Shown piece by piece: positions 1-12,881 of a DNA stretch of 64,000 nucleotides (positions within the stretch are counted from its first letter, which is position 1; each line of letters begins with the position of its first letter). The notes below the pieces were generated by a model that was not told the DNA's origin, made no database searches, and saw only the letters and a list, made by a program, of their open reading frames with translations. This stretch comes from Enoplosus armatus (lineage: Eukaryota; Chordata; Actinopteri; Centrarchiformes; Enoplosidae). Location of the stretch: the NCBI RefSeq assembly GCF_043641665.1, contig NC_092203.1, positions 11,017,873 through 11,081,872 of the forward strand, in the 5' to 3' direction. Made by a program: the position numbers and the translations under genes.

Positions 1-1422
1 TTACGTAAAACTTTTCTACGGAGCATAAAAGCCTTAAAACCTCCACCTGAAACACACTCAAACCTGTCTGTAAACTTATATTGTTTGGCATAAATAAGGA
101 TTACAGTAAATTAACTCACATGAGTGGGTACAAAGTACAGCTTTGAGTTACTCCAACTTAGAAAAAGTAACCATAAGTTTAGGTGTGATTGGTCATGTCT
201 TGTGTGCTCATACATGGGTTGCAAGTGTGGTGTTTGTTTTGAGGAGAGGAAATGATATGATTTTGCAAATTCGCACCTTCCATGTTGTATATTTGTCCTC
301 GTCTCATCTCCACAAGTGAAAATATCCCAAAAATCAATGTTAGGATTCGTGAAGACATCAGATATTCTTCACTGACACTCGATATCTTGATCTGTTTGAT
401 GCCAAAAACACGTTTCCTCTCTGAGTTTCAACATCATAACTTTCCACTTAAACCAAAGACAAGAAAACTAAATTTTGCAGCTGTTAAAGTTAAAGTCAAT
501 TTATTCAATAATGAGGAAAAGCTGAGATTTAGTTGTTTTTTTAGAAAACTTTATTAAGTGTCTTGTTTCAGGTTTCCCACAATGATTTTCTCCAGCTGTG
601 ATCGGAGGTGGATGATATCTGATATTAAATAAAAGACAAATATTGGCTCTTTATATCAGATTTTCATGTCATTCGCAGGTGTGCAGTCTGGATTTGATTG
701 TGTGGGAGGCTGCAGGGAGCAAGCAGCAGAAACACTGATCTTAAATCAGTCTGGTGTTTCTTTCTGCCGTTCGCCGTCTGATAACTCCAGCTGACGTTTT
801 TCACTCCACACTTTAATGTCAGCAGTCTGGAGTCTGTCCTGTTAAAGCCTCTGTTGGTGCTTCGGGCCATTTGCTTTTAAAGTGCAATAAATTCACCAAA
901 GTCATCCCCGCCTTCGTTTACGCAATCACTCTGGCTCCGTTCGTTAAAGCTGGTCATTAATGGATGATAGATATTTATTGTGTCTTGCCTGTAGCAACAT
1001 TTCTCCAGAATCATTTTTGTAATCAAACCCTTCAAAATGTTTGCAGTTTCCTGCTTCAAGCGAGCATGAAAGGAGGAAGTGATGAAGTTTCAGTCCTCTC
1101 TGTGTTTCTGACTTGATTCATGATGATTTGTGACAAAGGAATTGACTTTAAATACACTTTATGGCCTGAAAGACCTCCTCATCTTCATCAATATGTTAAA
1201 GATTCGTTGTTAGCCTCTGAGATATGTAAAGATCTGCTTTGTGTATTTTTTCTGGACAATATGATCATATTTTCCCTCTCAGGAGGCTTCACTTCCTTCA
1301 AAAAGGTGACACTATTCGCCATATAAAACTGTGTTCAGCCGCACTGTTGTATGTTTAACCTACATCTCTCAGTCAAACCACCCAGCCAATGGAAATAATG
1401 AACCATCACTAGCATTTACATA

Positions 1423-1454
1423 GTGTGTGTGTGTGTGTGTATGTGTGTGTGTGT
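1423..1454 (+). repeat. (TG)n microsatellite
   Basis: About 16 TG units with one TATG interruption. Confidence 0.95.
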
Positions 1455-1739
1455 TTCACCACAGTGACAGCCACTTCCGCCTTGTGGCACCCACAACACG
1501 TGGCGTCACCTATGAAAAGAAAACAGCTCGTTTGAGGGTTTTAAAGGCGCAGGCTGCAGTGTCAACCAAACCTGGCTTTGTTTATGTGACGATTTATTTT
1601 ACGGCTTATTTTTTCACTCTGAAATCTTGACCGAATAACTGAGACGTATCTGCGAAAAATTAGTCTGAGATTGGCTTGAGAAAGTTAAAAGAAACCGCTC
1701 TTTCTTCCACCCATACATCAGTTTTCACATTCAATTTGT

Positions 1740-2620
1740 GTCATTCAACTCAAATTAATTAATAGAGAAAAATTGCATTTTTGCAGGGAAATCTGGTGAA
1801 GAAAGTTGCTTGAAAACTGACAGAAAAGTTGCATACTTTTTCATGTCTGTACATATGTTTTGGCTAAATATTAGTAATTCATACTCACCTAATATACCAC
1901 AACATTTAAATGCTTGTATCAAAAAACTTTCCAAAATATCTTCAATTTGATAAATCAGCAGCTAAATTCACTCTAATCAATTAACGACTGGGAAACAGAA
2001 GGAGAATCTAGTCACCTACAGGGTGATTTTTTATGTTCTTTACTTTGTAATAGCTGCAAGATATCTATTATATTATATTTCTATCATTTAAGTCACATAA
2101 AACCATGAAGTTTAAAAGTCCCTTTTTTGTAATGAGATCTGGTGAAGAAAGCAATATCAAACCTGACAGACAGGTTTCATACTACTACTGTTTAAAGTCA
2201 AAATGCAGTCAAAGTCAACATAGTAAGCAAATTAAGGGACATCTAAAGACAGATTCATATTAAGCCTCTTATTAACCTAATTGCCATCTGAAAGTCAAAC
2301 TTGAATATGACTAAATAAACTGACACACCCCAGCTGCCGCTCTTTCACGTCTTCAACTCACATCAAACCGCAAAGTTTAAATTTAGTTGTTTGCAATGAG
2401 ATCTGGTGACGAAAGCATCATCAAAACTGAAATAAAAGTTAGGCACCGTTTCTGTTTTAAGTCAAAATTCAGATAAAATCAACATGGAAAAGCAAAATAA
2501 AGCAATGTGTAAAATCAATCTGAATATCTAAATTAACTGACACGCCTCAGGTGAAACATATCAGTCGTGTGTCAGAAAACCTTCCCAGAACATCTTAATG
2601 GTAATAAATTGTTTTTAAAG
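1740..2620 (+). repeat. three diverged tandem copies of a 260-350 bp unit
   Basis: ATCTGGTGAAGAAAG-like cores begin at 1791, 2137 and 2401, each followed by an ACTGA(C)AGA…AGTT segment. In copies 2 and 3 the core is preceded by AAGTTTAAA…TGCAATGAG-like sequence. Copies 1 and 3 also share a downstream string (tcaaaaaactttccaaaatatctt / tcagaaaaccttcccagaacatctt, abbreviated here by position near 1918 and 2570). Confidence 0.65.
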
Positions 2621-3299
2621 TCGCAGGTGGACTCTGCACATGAAGAACTAAGACGCAAATGAATTAGTCAGTCCACCTTAAAGACTCTTGAATGTCACTC
2701 GCAGGTGAAAGCTGAGAGGAAGGCTGGATCACGGTGTCTGTGATGTCATTTTACGGAAGCTCCTCAGGGTTTCACCGCCCACCGCCGAGCGATGGGCAGG
2801 AAGCTGCTGAGGTCGGCTGGGTTTTCCTCTGATTCACTCATCTTTTTTTGAATGACGCAACAGCTCAGAACAGGCCCCTCTAATGCCGGGAAAAAACCTC
2901 CCTAAAATGTTGATGCTGAGCCTGACATTAGTTTGATATGTTAATAAATCACACCGTCACTGAGCAGTCTAGTGGCCTCTAGTGGCCTCGAATGTGCATT
3001 TTTCATCACCAACGTTTTCTGGATCGATTTATGATAAAGCCTTCCAATGAAAGATTTACAACACTTGAAATTGCTGCATGTTATTTTCTTGATTAATTGT
3101 TGTTTGATTCGTCTGGTCTATGAAACATAAATTCAGTTTGTAAAAACAATTCCCAGTCCCAAGTTTACTCTCATTTAAGACAGAAAAGAACGATCGAATG
3201 TTTAGTAAAATGTACTTAAATAATTAATCGATAATCAGAATATTTGACGATTAATTGACTAATTGTTTCACCTCTAGATACTAAATAAAACACATGTGG

Positions 3300-3415
3300 C
3301 AGATTATTAACTGCCTGATATACGGTCTGGATTACTGACTGGTTTACTGATTTGGTAACTGGTTTATTGACTTGTTTACATTCCTGATTGACTGGCTGGA
3401 AATCTCTCATATTAT
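3300..3415 (+). repeat. short block of GACTGGTTTACT-type minisatellite
   Basis: Degenerate 4/12-bp repeats (actgactggtttactg, taactggtttattgac), related to the longer array at 4.2-4.5 kb. Confidence 0.6.
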
Positions 3416-3639
3416 ATATATTTTGTTCCAGGAGAAACAGGGCTGATGGGAAATGTGGTCTCAATGTGGACAAACAAGAGAACTACTGATGTCAAAGCAC
3501 AGACGCAACATATTTTATTCAGGACAGAAGTGAGTGAGCGAGAGGGGGGGGGCTTTGGCTTTGACTTATCACTCAGACATGATCAGACACACACACACAA
3601 GCCAACTCCTCTGATCAAACTGATAGTGTTTCCATGTCA

Positions 3640-3641
<2 letters not shown>

Positions 3642-3688
<47 letters not shown>
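3642..3688 (+). repeat. (CA)n microsatellite
   Basis: About 23 CA units. Confidence 0.97.
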
Positions 3689-3690
<2 letters not shown>

Positions 3691-4227
3691 CTCTGCCAGG
3701 AACAAATCATGTTTGTTGGGTGTGTGTACTTACATTCTTTTCACTTGTATGTGTGTTTTTGTACACATTTCTGCACATTACATCTGTATGTGCATGCATG
3801 TGAGTGTGCAGCATGTGTACATTTATACAAGTGTGTGAGTATAAATGTGTGTGTGTGTGATGTGTGTGCTATGTAAACTGTATCTGGCTTCCTCTGTTCA
3901 CACACACACACACAGAGTTTATGAAAGATCCCATCTGGTCAGCTCGACCGGTTCTGTTCTGTTCTAACCTTTCATTCGGGTTCTTGAGTTCTGACAGGAG
4001 TGAGACCTCTTCCCTCTCTGCAGCAGAAATGATCCCTCAGGCCTGAACAAAACATCTTTGAACAGCCAGGCCCCCCTACTCCTCTTTCCCCCTCGCTCTC
4101 TTGTCTAAATAAACTCTTTACACGCAACCCCACTGGCTGCCTGCCGAGCCTGTCTGCTGCTGAGAGCGCCTGTCAGTCAGCGCGCAGGGTTACAACACGT
4201 CCGCTGGGCTCAGGGCAAGCCAGATAC

Positions 4228-4506
4228 TCAGTGACTGGTTTACTGACTGGCTGACTGGTTTACTGGCTGGTTTACTGACTGGCTGACTGGTTTACTGACT
4301 AACTGGTTTTCTCACTGGGTTACTGACTTGCCAGTTTTCTCACTGACTGACTATTTTACTGACTGAGTAACTGATTTAGTGCCTGTTTGACTGGCAGGAT
4401 CACCAACTGGTTTACTGCCTGATTGATTGGCGGGATTACTGATTGATTTACTGACGAAGTAACTGGTTAACTGAATGGTTTACTGACTGAGTAACTAGTT
4501 TGTGTA
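4228..4506 (+). repeat. degenerate GACTGGTTTACT minisatellite
   Basis: About 280 bp of imperfect repeats built on ACTGACTGGTTTACTG, decaying toward the 3' end. Confidence 0.85.
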
Positions 4507-5017
4507 ACTGCACATTTTTCAGATCACTGGTACAGTGAGTCATGCTAATAAGGCTTTACTGGATTAAAATTACAGCTGCCACTGGCAATAATAACAATTA
4601 TAAAACCTCCTCCAGCAACACTTGAAGTTGTCACCATGTTTTTGCATCAAGACAAATTGCTTCAGTGAGAAACAAATGAATGGAGGTGAAAGGCTGAAAT
4701 GTGCCCTCCTGCAAATTCTGGGCAGAAGCCAATTATTTCTGGCAGTTTTTTGAGGTTGTATTCTTCTTCAGAGCTGCAGTCCTGGACGGAAACAGTTTGG
4801 GTTTTGAAGTTTTAATGCTTCTGTGGTGCAGATTTTGGTTTGGTGGCCGGAGGAAGGACTGTGGTTACGATAGAGGAACAGTAAGCGTAGAACACGCAGT
4901 TAATGCTGTTAATGAGATAAAACCTGATAATTTCCTGTTTTAAATCTAGACATTTTTCCACCAGGTTTGGTGCAGATGGATGCTTGTTTATACAAAAACG
5001 ATAGCTTGATTACTCAG

Positions 5018-5020
<3 letters not shown>

Positions 5021-5072
<52 letters not shown>
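5021..5072 (+). repeat. (TG)n microsatellite
   Basis: 26 uninterrupted TG units; left border of the pyrimidine-rich array. Confidence 0.97.
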
Positions 5073-5073
<1 letters not shown>

Positions 5074-5164
5074 TTTCCTGTCCTCAATGGGTCTGCAGCA
5101 CGACAGCGATAAGAGCACCGGAGCTACATTATGCTTCAAACTCCATTACAGATTACTGGCTGTT

Positions 5165-5755
5165 GCTCTATTGGTCCCCCCCTCATCCTCTTCCTCCCAA
5201 TCTTCCTCCCACCTCCTCCTCCTCCTGTCTCTCCTCACCCCCTCTTGCTCCTATTTCTCTCCTTCCCCTTTTATAAAATCTCACACCTCCTCTCTCTGCC
5301 CTCCACATTACACCTCCTCATATTTCCATCTCTATCCTCCTCCTCTTTCTCCCACCTCCTCTCAACCTCCTCGGGTCTGTTCTCACCCCTCTCCACTTCC
5401 TCCCCCTCCTCCTACTCCTGTTTCTTCCCTCCCCCTTTTACAAAATCTCTTCCTTTAACCTACTGTTACCTCCCTTCTGTTTCCATCGCTGTCCTCTTCC
5501 TCCCATCCCCTCTCTTTGCCTCCATCTTACTCCACCTCCTTCTCCTCCTGTCTCTCCACACCTCCTTCACCCCCTCCCCACATCCTCCTACTCCCACGTC
5601 TTTCCTCCCCCTTTCCCCTCCCTTTACCTCTTTTCTGTTTCCATCTCTGTCCTCCTCCCTCCCATCAGCTTCTCCCCCTGCCCTTTTTTCCCTTTCGGCT
5701 CCTCCCGCCACCTCCCCTCACCCTCTCCTCACCCTCTCCTCCCCCCTCATCAGTA
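5165..5755 (+). repeat. pyrimidine-rich tandem array, period about 157-175 bp
   Basis: About 590 bp of almost pure C/T. TTTCCATC(T/G)CTGTCCTCC-like strings start at 5323, 5480 and 5638 (157 and 158 bp apart). CCCCTTTTA(T/C)AAAATC occurs at 5265 and 5432. This shows at least three degenerate copies. Confidence 0.75.
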
Positions 5756-5861
5756 TCTACTGTATAATAACATTTAGCAGTTCCAAATTGAAGAGCATGT
5801 AATCATGCAAACCATTCAAAAGCCAGTAAAGGCCTATCAGACACTTTGGCAGCCATCGCCA

Positions 5862-5863
<2 letters not shown>

Positions 5864-5908
<45 letters not shown>
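5864..5908 (+). repeat. (TG)n microsatellite
   Basis: About 22 TG units; right border of the pyrimidine-rich array. Confidence 0.97.
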
Positions 5909-5909
<1 letters not shown>

Positions 5910-6037
5910 ACACGCGCTCACACAATAATCATACTTAATGTTTTCTCTCTCTCTCTCTTCGTCTTTTCCTCCGCCGGCCTCCTTCCTCTCCTTTCTGAGC
6001 TCAGGATGCCGGGGATTGAAAGTTCGCACGCGAGGCT

Positions 6038-6039
<2 letters not shown>

Positions 6040-6088
<49 letters not shown>
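6040..6088 (+). repeat. (TG)n microsatellite
   Basis: About 24 TG units; a (TTTC)n lies shortly after at 6139-6166. Confidence 0.97.
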
Positions 6089-6090
<2 letters not shown>

Positions 6091-7048
6091 CTACAGCAAA
6101 TTAGCCGTATTTCCATCAGTTGTGTAGTGAACATCAGATGTTTTTCTTTCTTTCTTTCTTTCTTTCCTTCCTGTGTTAATTTGCCACTCTGGGTGTGGAT
6201 CAACTTCGTGACCTTCTGCTTTTTTGGGGTTTCTGAATGTAACCTCTTCTTTGAAACGTGTTGCCAAACTGCTGCAAACTCATCATTTCTGTTTTTCCCT
6301 TGTGTGAAATTGACCCAATTATTGATCCTTATTTAAACTTGAATTTCACTTTTTGAAGGAAATAATTGATAAGATGCATCCATCTTCTTCAAACGTGTTG
6401 GGCTCAAACTTCAGTGTTCAGTGTGTGTGTTATTCTCATATCAGTGATCAAAAGCCCTGCGTTTTCTTCAAACAAAAGCTTGAATGAATCGTGAAACCCA
6501 CCTGTGACGGTGTTATTGTAAGCGACAGTACTCTTGATACCATAATTAATCTTTGTCATTTTTGGTCTGAGATTTCTTCCAGAAAACACGGATAAAGTTG
6601 CACGAATAAACAATATCTAGCTTTCCTCACTATAATGAAACTAAATGTGATGATCAGTAGGGTTAGTATATATATACACCTCCAGTTCCCTCTGTAGACT
6701 CACCATCCAACCAAACTCTGTGCTTTTTTCTTGCTGTTTTTGGGCTTTTCAGCACAAATGTTGCTGCATATAACCAGTTCAAGCTGCTGCTGGGCGTCCA
6801 TGTTTGTTTTGGTACGAGAACACATGATAGTGTCGTTCTCGGGGTCGTCTACCTCCTGAACTCCACTGCTTAGTGTATTTACTCGTCTGTGCAAGTTGGT
6901 GAAAACCATCCTTATGTTGTTGTCCAGTCTTTGTCGGTTTCAGCTCGTCATTTCAGAGACGTTGAGTGATTTCTCCTCAAAATGGATATGTAGCGCTTTG
7001 GGAGAGTAACTCCTGAAGTTGCCCTTCATTTAATGAGTGATTGGTATG

Positions 7049-7049
<1 letters not shown>

Positions 7050-7100
<51 letters not shown>
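7050..7100 (+). repeat. (TG)n microsatellite
   Basis: 25 TG units. Confidence 0.97.
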
Positions 7101-7101
<1 letters not shown>

Positions 7102-7268
7102 AGGGTGTGGTAGGTCGTGTGCAGTATCAGCGGAGGCACCCGAGGGTGACCTGCTGTTCAGACAGAGGAATGTAAACGCTGAGACGTCTCCACCAGACTC
7201 GGCCTTATCGTAGCATGCCATGGGTCAGAGGTCAGCGCTGTTGTAGGAAGAGCAGGTTCAGGGCTGGA

Positions 7269-7271
<3 letters not shown>

Positions 7272-7320
<49 letters not shown>
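7272..7320 (+). repeat. (TG)n microsatellite
   Basis: 24 TG units, 170 bp after the previous one. Confidence 0.97.
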
Positions 7321-7322
<2 letters not shown>

Positions 7323-7420
7323 CCTGTGTTTTTGGTGCATGAACTTTCACAGGACGTTGTGTGTTGTTTCAGAGTCTGAATACAAATACAGCCTGTATGT
7401 GAACCTGTGTATTGCCTGTA

Positions 7421-7426
<6 letters not shown>

Positions 7427-7458
<32 letters not shown>
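7427..7458 (+). repeat. (TG)n microsatellite
   Basis: About 16 TG units; third of a cluster of three within 410 bp. Confidence 0.96.
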
Positions 7459-7461
<3 letters not shown>

Positions 7462-10400
7462 TGACATTTTCACATGTTTCCAGGAAACGACTGACAGCAG
7501 GAACCATCAGTCAGCTTCAGGCCTGCAGTAACTGACTGCACTGGAAGTTACTCCACAGCCTGAGGACAGAAAGTCAATAAATATACATCTTAAACCTGCA
7601 GTTTGACACACAGAATAAATGAACAGGTTATATTTTATACTAACTGTGTGTAATTGTCCTTATAGTCATAGTTGGGACGTTGGGTTGTTTACCATTTACC
7701 CTTTGGGTGCGGCCATAAATGAAATAGTTGTGGTTATCAAAGTGAAACTTTTAGCCGCAGAGCAGGAAGTGGCAGTAACGACAACCATGGGGGAGAGCAG
7801 GAAGAAAAGACGTTAGAAAACAAAATGAACATTAGTGTCACATCAGTGTCGAGGCTCATTTGACGAGTGATGGCTGTCAGAAGGAGGACGGTGATGCCTC
7901 AAGCTGCAGTTTTTGTATCACCAACTTAATATTTTTTGAGAATTAAAGAATGCAAAACACAAAATTTCAGGAGTTTTCAAGGATAGAGGTTAGTTTTACT
8001 GTTTCCCGTAAGACAAATGTGTCTCATAATAAAAGCACTGCTGCAGAAAAAACAGTAAAATAGTTGAATTATGTAGAGCATTTGTAAGGGAGGTTTTATC
8101 TGTGATCGTGTTACAGCGAACGTTTTTAAAAGAAGTTGCCACACACCAAAAACTTCTTGATCTTTATTTAAACCTTTTACAGCAAGTACTTTACTTTACG
8201 ACTATCATAAACTCTTTGGATTTAATGTGTATTTCTTGGTGAAATCTATCTTATTTCATACCGTATGCTCGTCAGTTGTTTCAACAATTCTGTTTCCCAG
8301 CACAATCGTGTATGTGTAGCCCGTGATCACATGTCCTCTATATCAAACATGTGATCATAACCACCCAAAAAAACCCACAGAGATAAAATTGATAAAGAGC
8401 AACAACAAGCCGTCACTTAACTCGGGTTCACACACTCATGTAGGTTTAACTTACATAGGGTTAATAAATAAAATACATACATGTAAATGTTAAACGTGTG
8501 TCAAAAGAAAAACAAACATGCACACATCTTTGATACATTAATAATTACAGCTAATAAAGAGCTGACAACCGGCTGTGGACAATGACCTGGTGCTTGATGA
8601 ATCTGGCAGTTTTTTTTCTCAGTATGAAGAGAGACACGTATATTTCACATTTCTGAATATGTCTAGGTGAAATATGACACATGTAGTAAGTATGACAGCT
8701 TGTTATAGCACCCCCTAATGGACAAATAATGGCATTTTGTGGTGCACATTACATGTGTGTGCAACGAAATGTCCCTGATCAAAGGGGACAGAAACATAAC
8801 AGGAAACTACACACATCAGACAACAGATGATACATGTTAAAAACACAGAGAGACGATATAAAGCCAGAGACCAAAAGGAGAAGCACTCAGAGGGAACTTT
8901 GAATCTGAAACCCTTCTCGGTTTCCACACCACACAAGGCCTTTTCTGTACTTTCGCAAAAGTCGTCGCCGTTCATGTCCAAACCTGCACTGAGAGGATCA
9001 GAGGGGGGGGGGGCTGAGAGTGAAAGGGAGAGAGAGAGCATGAGTGTCGGTGATGCTGATCTCCTGTCACCCCCCCTCTTCCCCTCCTCCATCCTGCAGT
9101 CCAAAGGGATGAAGAACAATGACTCCATTCAGCTCTTGGGTTTCAAATTCGACAGAAACCGCAAAGTGCTTCATAGTGGGTGTTGGGAGATGGAGGGATG
9201 GGGGGGAGGGGGTGTGTTCACAAATATGATAGAAAAGAGAAAAGGGGAAGTAGTGGGGTTGCAGCAGCTTAAAATGATTCATGTACTGCGGGTTTAATGA
9301 GTACTCAGGGTGGGTTCTTGTGGTGGAGGCCCACACCCAGAAAAAAGATGCTTCCTCAAAGGCTTTTCTGTCAACATAAAGAATCTATAGGAAGCTTTTT
9401 AGGGCTGTACAATTATTTCCATTTTCATTAACAAAAAGTATTTTCTTGATTAATTGTTAGGTCTGTAAGAAAATAGTAGTAGTTGGCATTTTTTATTTAA
9501 AAGGGTTCTTTAGGGCACTGTATTGGTCCTATAGGTGAAAGGATTAGTTGATTAATTGATTTGTTGATTGGCATTTTTGCTTGATAAACGACTTGATGAG
9601 TGATTAAATGTTCCTCCGTTACGGTTTCTCAGTTGTGATGATTCGTTGCTTTTCTTGATTTTATGCGATAGTAAATTGAATATATTTGGACTGTTGGATA
9701 AAACAAGACATTTTAATACTGAAAGAAATCACATGAGCATTAGTCTCTATTTTCCTTCATAGAATAGACCAAATGTATACAGCAACTGACTGAATTGTGC
9801 TGCTGTGCAGAGGACAAAAAGTTGTTTATACCAACATTAATGACCCACGCAGAAGCAGTAGTGCTGTAGACTACTTTTAGCTTCTTTATAGCCTCATTAA
9901 GTTATTGTCAAACCATCTGAGCACCATATATGCTCAAAATACAACCATATGACGATATGAAGAGGGGTCTTCATAGCACCAAGCTTTGTTGGTACAACAC
10001 AGAGTCCTTTTTGATCAGTGTATAGCACCCAAATGAAGCTGCCCCAGGCCCCCTCTTCATTGTGGAGATGGTTTCTCCTCTTTTATGACGGTTCAGGAGT
10101 CAGCTGTTCCTTGTTAAACCTCAACGTTGGGGGTAGAGGAGCGACTGAAGTGGGTTTTTACTACGCCAGAAACAGAGCTGGGAGTTCCCCAGGGCACCTA
10201 CGACGGTCCTCTTAAGGTTTTATTTCTCGTCATGAGACTTTTGTTTGTCCTTTGTTTGTCCTGGTACTTTTTTTAAATAATTTGTGTAAACTTTTATATT
10301 TATTCCTTTTCATAGTTTTTTTTGGTGCATTCTTGTGTCTCTTGTTTCATCCTTTCTTTTGTCTTTTGTTCTTGCTCTTATTTTCCCACTCCGCACTTTC

Positions 10401-12857
10401 GCACTTTCTCTATTTATACCTCACATGCTTCTTTCATTTCTTCGTCCCTCATCTTAATCAAACTTCTGTATCACCCTGTTCTTCTTGGTACTAAAATAGC
10501 TCATTGTTGCTGTACTGAGACGCTGAACCACTAAACCAGATTGCCTCCGGCTATGAGTGTGTGTGTATATGAGTGTGTTAGAGGCCCTAACTCTGAGCAT
10601 GCCCGGACAGTCCCCCTCCACACACACAGTCACACACACTTACACACCAAAACCACACGAAGGCAACAGTGAAACTGAAGACGCACACTCCTAAAACATT
10701 CTTGTGTCTAGTTTTGAGTAAGATGCATCTTTACTCAATATTTGTTAACAACCCACACATACCACATATTGTTTGTGTTATGTTTATGGACAACTGTTCT
10801 AATCACATTTTGGCATCTCGAAATGTGTAAAAGTGTCTCATTTAGTCAAGAAAGAACACAAGTTCCATCCTGTCCGGTTTCTGTTTGGACTGCAGAGCAT
10901 TTTATTACCGTAAATGTCACTTTTCTTTACATCTAAATTTAGAGCTCCCGCCTCTCATGTGTCACCTGCTGAGAAATGATATCAGTGTAAGATGATCCTG
11001 CGTAATCATCGCCTATCATTCCTACGTTGTGAGGGAATGCTTGCGTTTGGTCATGTTACAGAAAAGATGTCAAGCCATGTGTCATGAGATGTTTATATTT
11101 CTATCTCTACAGTGATTCCAGTGTTCACACTTGTTGAGAGTTTTTGTAAAGGAATCCTTGCTTGAAAAATCCTTATTTACCGTCGTGCCATAATATAAGA
11201 CGCCCTGTTCCAACAGCTGTTCGTCGACATTCGTCCTGTCGGGAAAGTCTCCCCAGGAGAAGAGAGTCCTCGTCTTTGAAGTCTTTTCCCTTGTTAAAGG
11301 GAAGCATGAAATAAATTAAAGCATAGTGTAAATCCCATGTCGGGAAACACTTTAGACTCACTTATTAATTTATTTATTCAGCAAAACATGTTGCACACAC
11401 CTTCAGAAACTCCTGATGGTTAAACTGAGCTAACAAAACACTTTTAGGGCTGACTAACTCTAAAATAAACACTATAAACTGACTCAAAGACACTTGCTTG
11501 TCTAGCAACATTAAGGCTACAAACAACCCATAATGCAACACTCTGTAGAAGCCCATCTCTCCATTCAAAAGTAACATCTGATGTTGTGAAAGAATATAAT
11601 GTAATATATTTACGATATTCGGAAAAGTACAGATTTTGACTAGAAAGTTGTTTGTTGAAATAGAGCTGCAGTCATTTTTCAAGCAAAAATCAACATATTT
11701 GCTGGTTTAAAGCTTCTCAAATATGAGATTTCCTCATTTTCTTTGTCATAAATGACAGTAAATGAAATATCATTGGGGTTTGAACAGGTGAATGAAAATG
11801 GCTTTGGCGTGTTATTGGTTGGCGACTCCTTCATTAGACAATCCTGGGCATTGAAATCATCACCTTCCCAGCCACTGCTGAACACTTGCCTTTGTTTGAG
11901 CAAAACTGCTCCACTAAAGCTGCCCAAAAGTAAATGTCTGTGGTTGTGCTGGGAAGCTCCCAGTGGTTAAAAGCAAGAGGCCGTGGCTGTCATAGCAAGC
12001 TCCCAGGTGGGACTCTTCATAACGCTGGTGATGTGAAGCAGGGCGTTGCTGGGAAAGAGTGCATGTGCTCAGCTAATCTTTCATAGATAAATAAACACTA
12101 AAAAAAAAAAACACTTGTTTGGACCTACTCAGGCTAAAGTGTCAAGTGCTGCTGTAGGCCTGCAAAACAAAAGATGATTCAGTATTTAAATTCATGAAAT
12201 GAAAGAGTGCATGAAATAGATGGCGCTGTTGAGTTTTGCCATAAATCATGCTGTAAACGCTGCACAGAGCATGCCGTGGGAGCAGTAGGACATTTGGCAT
12301 GGCACAGGGGGAAAACTCCCAGAGAGGAGAGGGAGCAAAGGAGCATGGGATTCAAAAATGGGAAGTCTGTTTTAACATGAAGCTGCTATTTAAGCTCGCA
12401 TATCGGCACATTTCACAACACAGGATGGGAAATTAAAGGTTCAGAATGAGCGCGGGAAAGGTTTGACTGTGGTGGGGAAGGTGGTCGACCCGTCACTTTT
12501 TGAAGCCTTTTTCATCTTTTTTTTTTTGCATTATTATCAAAACGCTATCTGCTCATATGCACAGTTTCCACGCGACTTTTATTCTCCAGAAATCTCAATG
12601 AGCTTCAACAACAAGCGATTTGCATTTAAATGAGATAAGACGAACACTGCGACTCTCTCACCCCGGCTGTATCTTCCTTTTTATCGTTTGTCTTTGTTTG
12701 TACATGTCAGTAGACACTATGGCTTTGATTGTATTTAAACTTTAAAATATATATTGTACAGTGAGCATGCAGGACGCTGTGCTGAATTAAATATAAACAA
12801 ATACATCAATAAAAACAGATGCAAATCAATAGTTATATATGCAATTTCTATGCTTTG

Positions 12858-12881
12858 AACCCTAACCCTAACCCTAACCCT
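12858..12881 (-). repeat. interstitial telomere-type repeat
   Basis: Four perfect AACCCT units, that is (AGGGTT)4 on the minus strand, the vertebrate telomere repeat. Confidence 0.95.

Noticed and set aside
1420..1630. Frames made of CVCVCV or THTHTH repeats here and at every (TG)n/(CA)n run
   Set aside because: Artefacts of dinucleotide repeats, which lack stop codons in two frames.
5131..5802. 223-codon + strand frame rich in Pro, Ser and Leu
   Set aside because: Low-complexity translation of the pyrimidine array, open in all three frames.
7786..7816. ATG GGG GAG AGC AGG AAG AAA AGA CGT TAG (MGESRKKRR) as a possible AHR2 exon 1 with a basic NLS
   Set aside because: It ends in a stop codon with no donor before it and lacks the YA.RKRRKP..K pattern; basic residues alone are not enough.
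8715..9336. Overlapping frames of 89-156 codons on both strands near 8.7-9.3 kb
   Set aside because: They overlap each other on opposite strands, run through an 11-base G run, and show no domain or splice context.
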